From positions 1 through 32,235 of IMG/VR virus record IMGVR_UViG_3300007734_000912: a stretch of 32,235 nucleotides of DNA; one strand, 5' to 3'. A program made the translations under genes and the position numbers. Below, in pieces: positions 30,516 through 32,235 of the stretch (the stretch's first letter is position 1; every line of letters begins with the position of its first letter). The notes beneath the pieces are model-generated. The model worked only from the letters and a program-made list of their open reading frames with translations, did no database searches and was not told the DNA's origin. This DNA comes from a virus.

Positions 30516-32235
30516 ATGGCAACTAATCCTAGCAATTTAACACCTGAACAAATAAGATTACTTCAACAGCAGAATGATCTTTACAGAAAACAGCTTGAAC
30601 TACAAGCTGAGGGATACAGCCTTTCTACATCATATTTAGAATCTTTAAAGGAAATTATGGGCGTCCGATCTAGAACTTCTGTACATGATAATAATATATT
30701 AGACATAAATAAAAAAATAAATAAATCTATATATGAACAAAAAGGTATATACGATAAATCCTCAGACGTACAAAAACAAATTCTAAAAAATAAAAAATTA
30801 ATACATCAAGCGTCAGTCCAAGAATTAAGTTTATCTAGCCAATTAAGTAATGATGATAAAAAAAGATTAGAGTACTCTAATAAAAACATCAGTACTATTA
30901 ATAAAAAAATAAAACTCCTTGATGAGGAAAAAGCTAAAAATTTTTCTCTTCAAGATAAAGATTTAATTAAACGATTACAAACCGAAATATCTCAGAAAGA
31001 AAGAGGTTTAAGTCTCCATACTAAATCTATGTCCCAAGCAGCCAGAACTTTATTATATACTCAAAAACAACGAGAAGAATTAGAAAAACAAAATGTATTA
31101 CGAAAAGATGAAGCAGATAAATTAAAACAAGTTGAAAAAGCATTAGGAATATCGGGAGCTTTAATGAAAGGTATGAGTAAAATTCCTTTCTTAGGAGACT
31201 TACCAGGTATGTCATCTGTATTAGATGATGTTGAAGAAGAAATAAAAACTATAAATGAAGCAAGAAAATTAGAAGGTAAAGAACCTGTTTCTAGAGCTGA
31301 AGCTTTAAGAATGACTTTTAGTAAAATGAAAGGAGTTATAAAAGATGTTTTAACAGATCCCGCAGCTTTAGGTGTTATAGCATTTAAATTGATATTAGAA
31401 GCACTTCAAGGAGCAGATAAAGGAGCAGGAGACTTAGCTAAAGGTTTCAACATGACATATGATGAAGCCATGAGTGTAAGGGAAGAACTTACTCAAATGG
31501 GTAATTTATCTGGTGATGTTGCTTTAAACACAAGGGCACTACAAGAATCAATGATGGCAGTAGGTCAAGCGTTAGGTTCTAATGCTATGTTAAATGAAAA
31601 AGACTTAGTTACCTTTACCAAACTTAGAGAACAAGCTGGATTTACTAATGAAGAATTATTAGGAATACAAAAAACCACTTTAGCAACAGGAGGAAACTTA
31701 GAGAAAAACGCTAAAAACATACTATACTCAGCTAAACTTACTGGTTTAAACAATAAAGTTTTACTAAACGAAAAAGACATAATGCGAGATGTTGCAAAAG
31801 CATCAGACGCAATTAAACTTTCATTAGGTGGAAGTGGAAAAAAATTAGGTGAAGCAGCAGCGCAAGCTAAGTCATTAGGAATGAGTTTAGAACAAGTTGA
31901 CAAGATAGCAGGCTCATTATTAGACTTTGAATCATCAATTACTAATGAATTGTCAGCTGAATTAATAACTGGTAAACAAATAAATTTAGAACAAGCTCGT
32001 TTATATGCCTTAAACAACGATATGGCAGGTTTGTCTAGAGAAATAGCTAAAAACTTTGGAAGTGTAGCTGAGTTTGGAAAAATGAATCGCATTCAACAAG
32101 AAGCAGCTGCTAAAGCAGTAGGAATGCAACGTGAAGAATTAGCCACTACTTTAACAGATCAAGCTGCTCTAAAAGGATTATCAGGAGATAAATTAAAAGA
32201 TGCCCAAGCTGCATTAAATTTAGCTCGTGCTCAAG
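30516..32235 (+). CDS. Tape measure protein, N-terminal part (3' partial)
   Basis: The frame is open from ATG 30516 to the end of the window, 573 codons. The first 220 residues are coiled coil (PEQIRLLQQQNDLYRKQLELQ, then many Lys/Glu/Gln helices). A more hydrophobic section follows near residues 275-300 (DPAALGVIAFKLILEALQG). Then come long helical stretches with FNMTYDEAMSVREELTQMGN, LLGIQKTTLATGG, and FGSVAEFGKMNRIQQEAAAKAVGM. This composition and position after the tail tube and assembly genes fit the tape measure (T4 gp29-like) proteins of marine T4-like phages. It would fix tail length and sit inside the tube. The C-terminus lies outside the window. Confidence 0.85.
   Translation, partial: MATNPSNLTPEQIRLLQQQNDLYRKQLELQAEGYSLSTSYLESLKEIMGVRSRTSVHDNNILDINKKINKSIYEQKGIYDKSSDVQKQILKNKKLIHQASVQELSLSSQLSNDDKKRLEYSNKNISTINKKIKLLDEEKAKNFSLQDKDLIKRLQTEISQKERGLSLHTKSMSQAARTLLYTQKQREELEKQNVLRKDEADKLKQVEKALGISGALMKGMSKIPFLGDLPGMSSVLDDVEEEIKTINEARKLEGKEPVSRAEALRMTFSKMKGVIKDVLTDPAALGVIAFKLILEALQGADKGAGDLAKGFNMTYDEAMSVREELTQMGNLSGDVALNTRALQESMMAVGQALGSNAMLNEKDLVTFTKLREQAGFTNEELLGIQKTTLATGGNLEKNAKNILYSAKLTGLNNKVLLNEKDIMRDVAKASDAIKLSLGGSGKKLGEAAAQAKSLGMSLEQVDKIAGSLLDFESSITNELSAELITGKQINLEQARLYALNNDMAGLSREIAKNFGSVAEFGKMNRIQQEAAAKAVGMQREELATTLTDQAALKGLSGDKLKDAQAALNLARAQ

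Noticed and set aside
31565-32092. 175-codon minus-strand open frame opposite the tape measure gene
   Set aside because: The + strand frame is continuous through the window end with clear tape-measure-like helical composition. The minus frame has no recognisable domain or start context.
1-32235. tRNA genes, CRISPR arrays, integrase or attachment sites
   Set aside because: No cloverleaf-like sequence, no regularly spaced repeats with spacers and no recombinase motif were seen. The repeats present are inside protein genes or are promoter motifs.

Overview
The window looks like about 32 kb of the genome of a T4-like, contractile-tailed bacteriophage (myovirus). Every gene I can support is on the + strand, genes are packed or overlapping, and the DNA is very AT-rich. 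The virion genes are recognisable one by one: large terminase, portal, prohead protease, scaffold, gp23-type major capsid protein, neck proteins, tail sheath, tail tube, a gp26-type baseplate/hub protein and the start of a tape measure protein. Almost no start codon has a Shine-Dalgarno sequence; starts are preceded by A-rich stretches. One membrane protein has the IHDTI/DTVYI-type wording common in Bacteroidota proteins. I therefore infer a Bacteroidota (flavobacteria-like) host. It could well be an uncultured aquatic phage.

Region 1 (1-7900) is accessory or early/middle. It holds the end of a UV-damage endonuclease (UvdE), an FAD-dependent oxidoreductase interrupted by an in-frame TGA, a small winged-helix-like protein, a VWA/metallopeptidase protein paired with a MoxR-type AAA+ ATPase and an unknown third protein, a DUF6884-like protein, a small ORF, a NadR/thymidylate-kinase-like P-loop protein, and an acidic-repeat protein. 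Three genes here share a promoter-like pair of elements, TWGGCTT-N16-TATATTTA.

Region 2 (7901-18300) is the packaging and head module: membrane-anchored protein, terminase, portal, three uncharacterised head-region proteins, protease, small protein, terminator, scaffold, major capsid protein, terminator. Several proteins carry candidate cleavage sites for the gp21-type protease. One uncharacterised protein shares with the capsid protein the sequence that would become its mature N-terminus.

Region 3 (18301-25422) holds a zinc-finger protein related to homing endonucleases, a beta-rich structural protein, a repetitive tail-fibre-like protein with a foreign-looking C-terminus, gp13/gp14/gp15-like neck and tail-completion proteins, a coiled-coil protein, and an unusual protein at 24027-25151. 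That protein joins a phage-fibre N-terminus to a domain with the signature residues of LCIB/LCIC-type beta carbonic anhydrases. It is the most interesting gene in the window.

Region 4 (25443-32235) holds the tail sheath, the tail tube, a Vsr-like homing endonuclease, a gp26-like protein, a GIY-YIG homing endonuclease, a small tail-assembly protein and a tape measure protein that runs off the end. Late genes are preceded again and again by a near-identical AATATTTATAATAAA element, often containing the previous gene's stop codon. Rho-independent terminators follow several conserved genes, and each mobile endonuclease or related gene sits directly behind one of them. No tRNA, CRISPR array, insertion sequence or integrase is visible.
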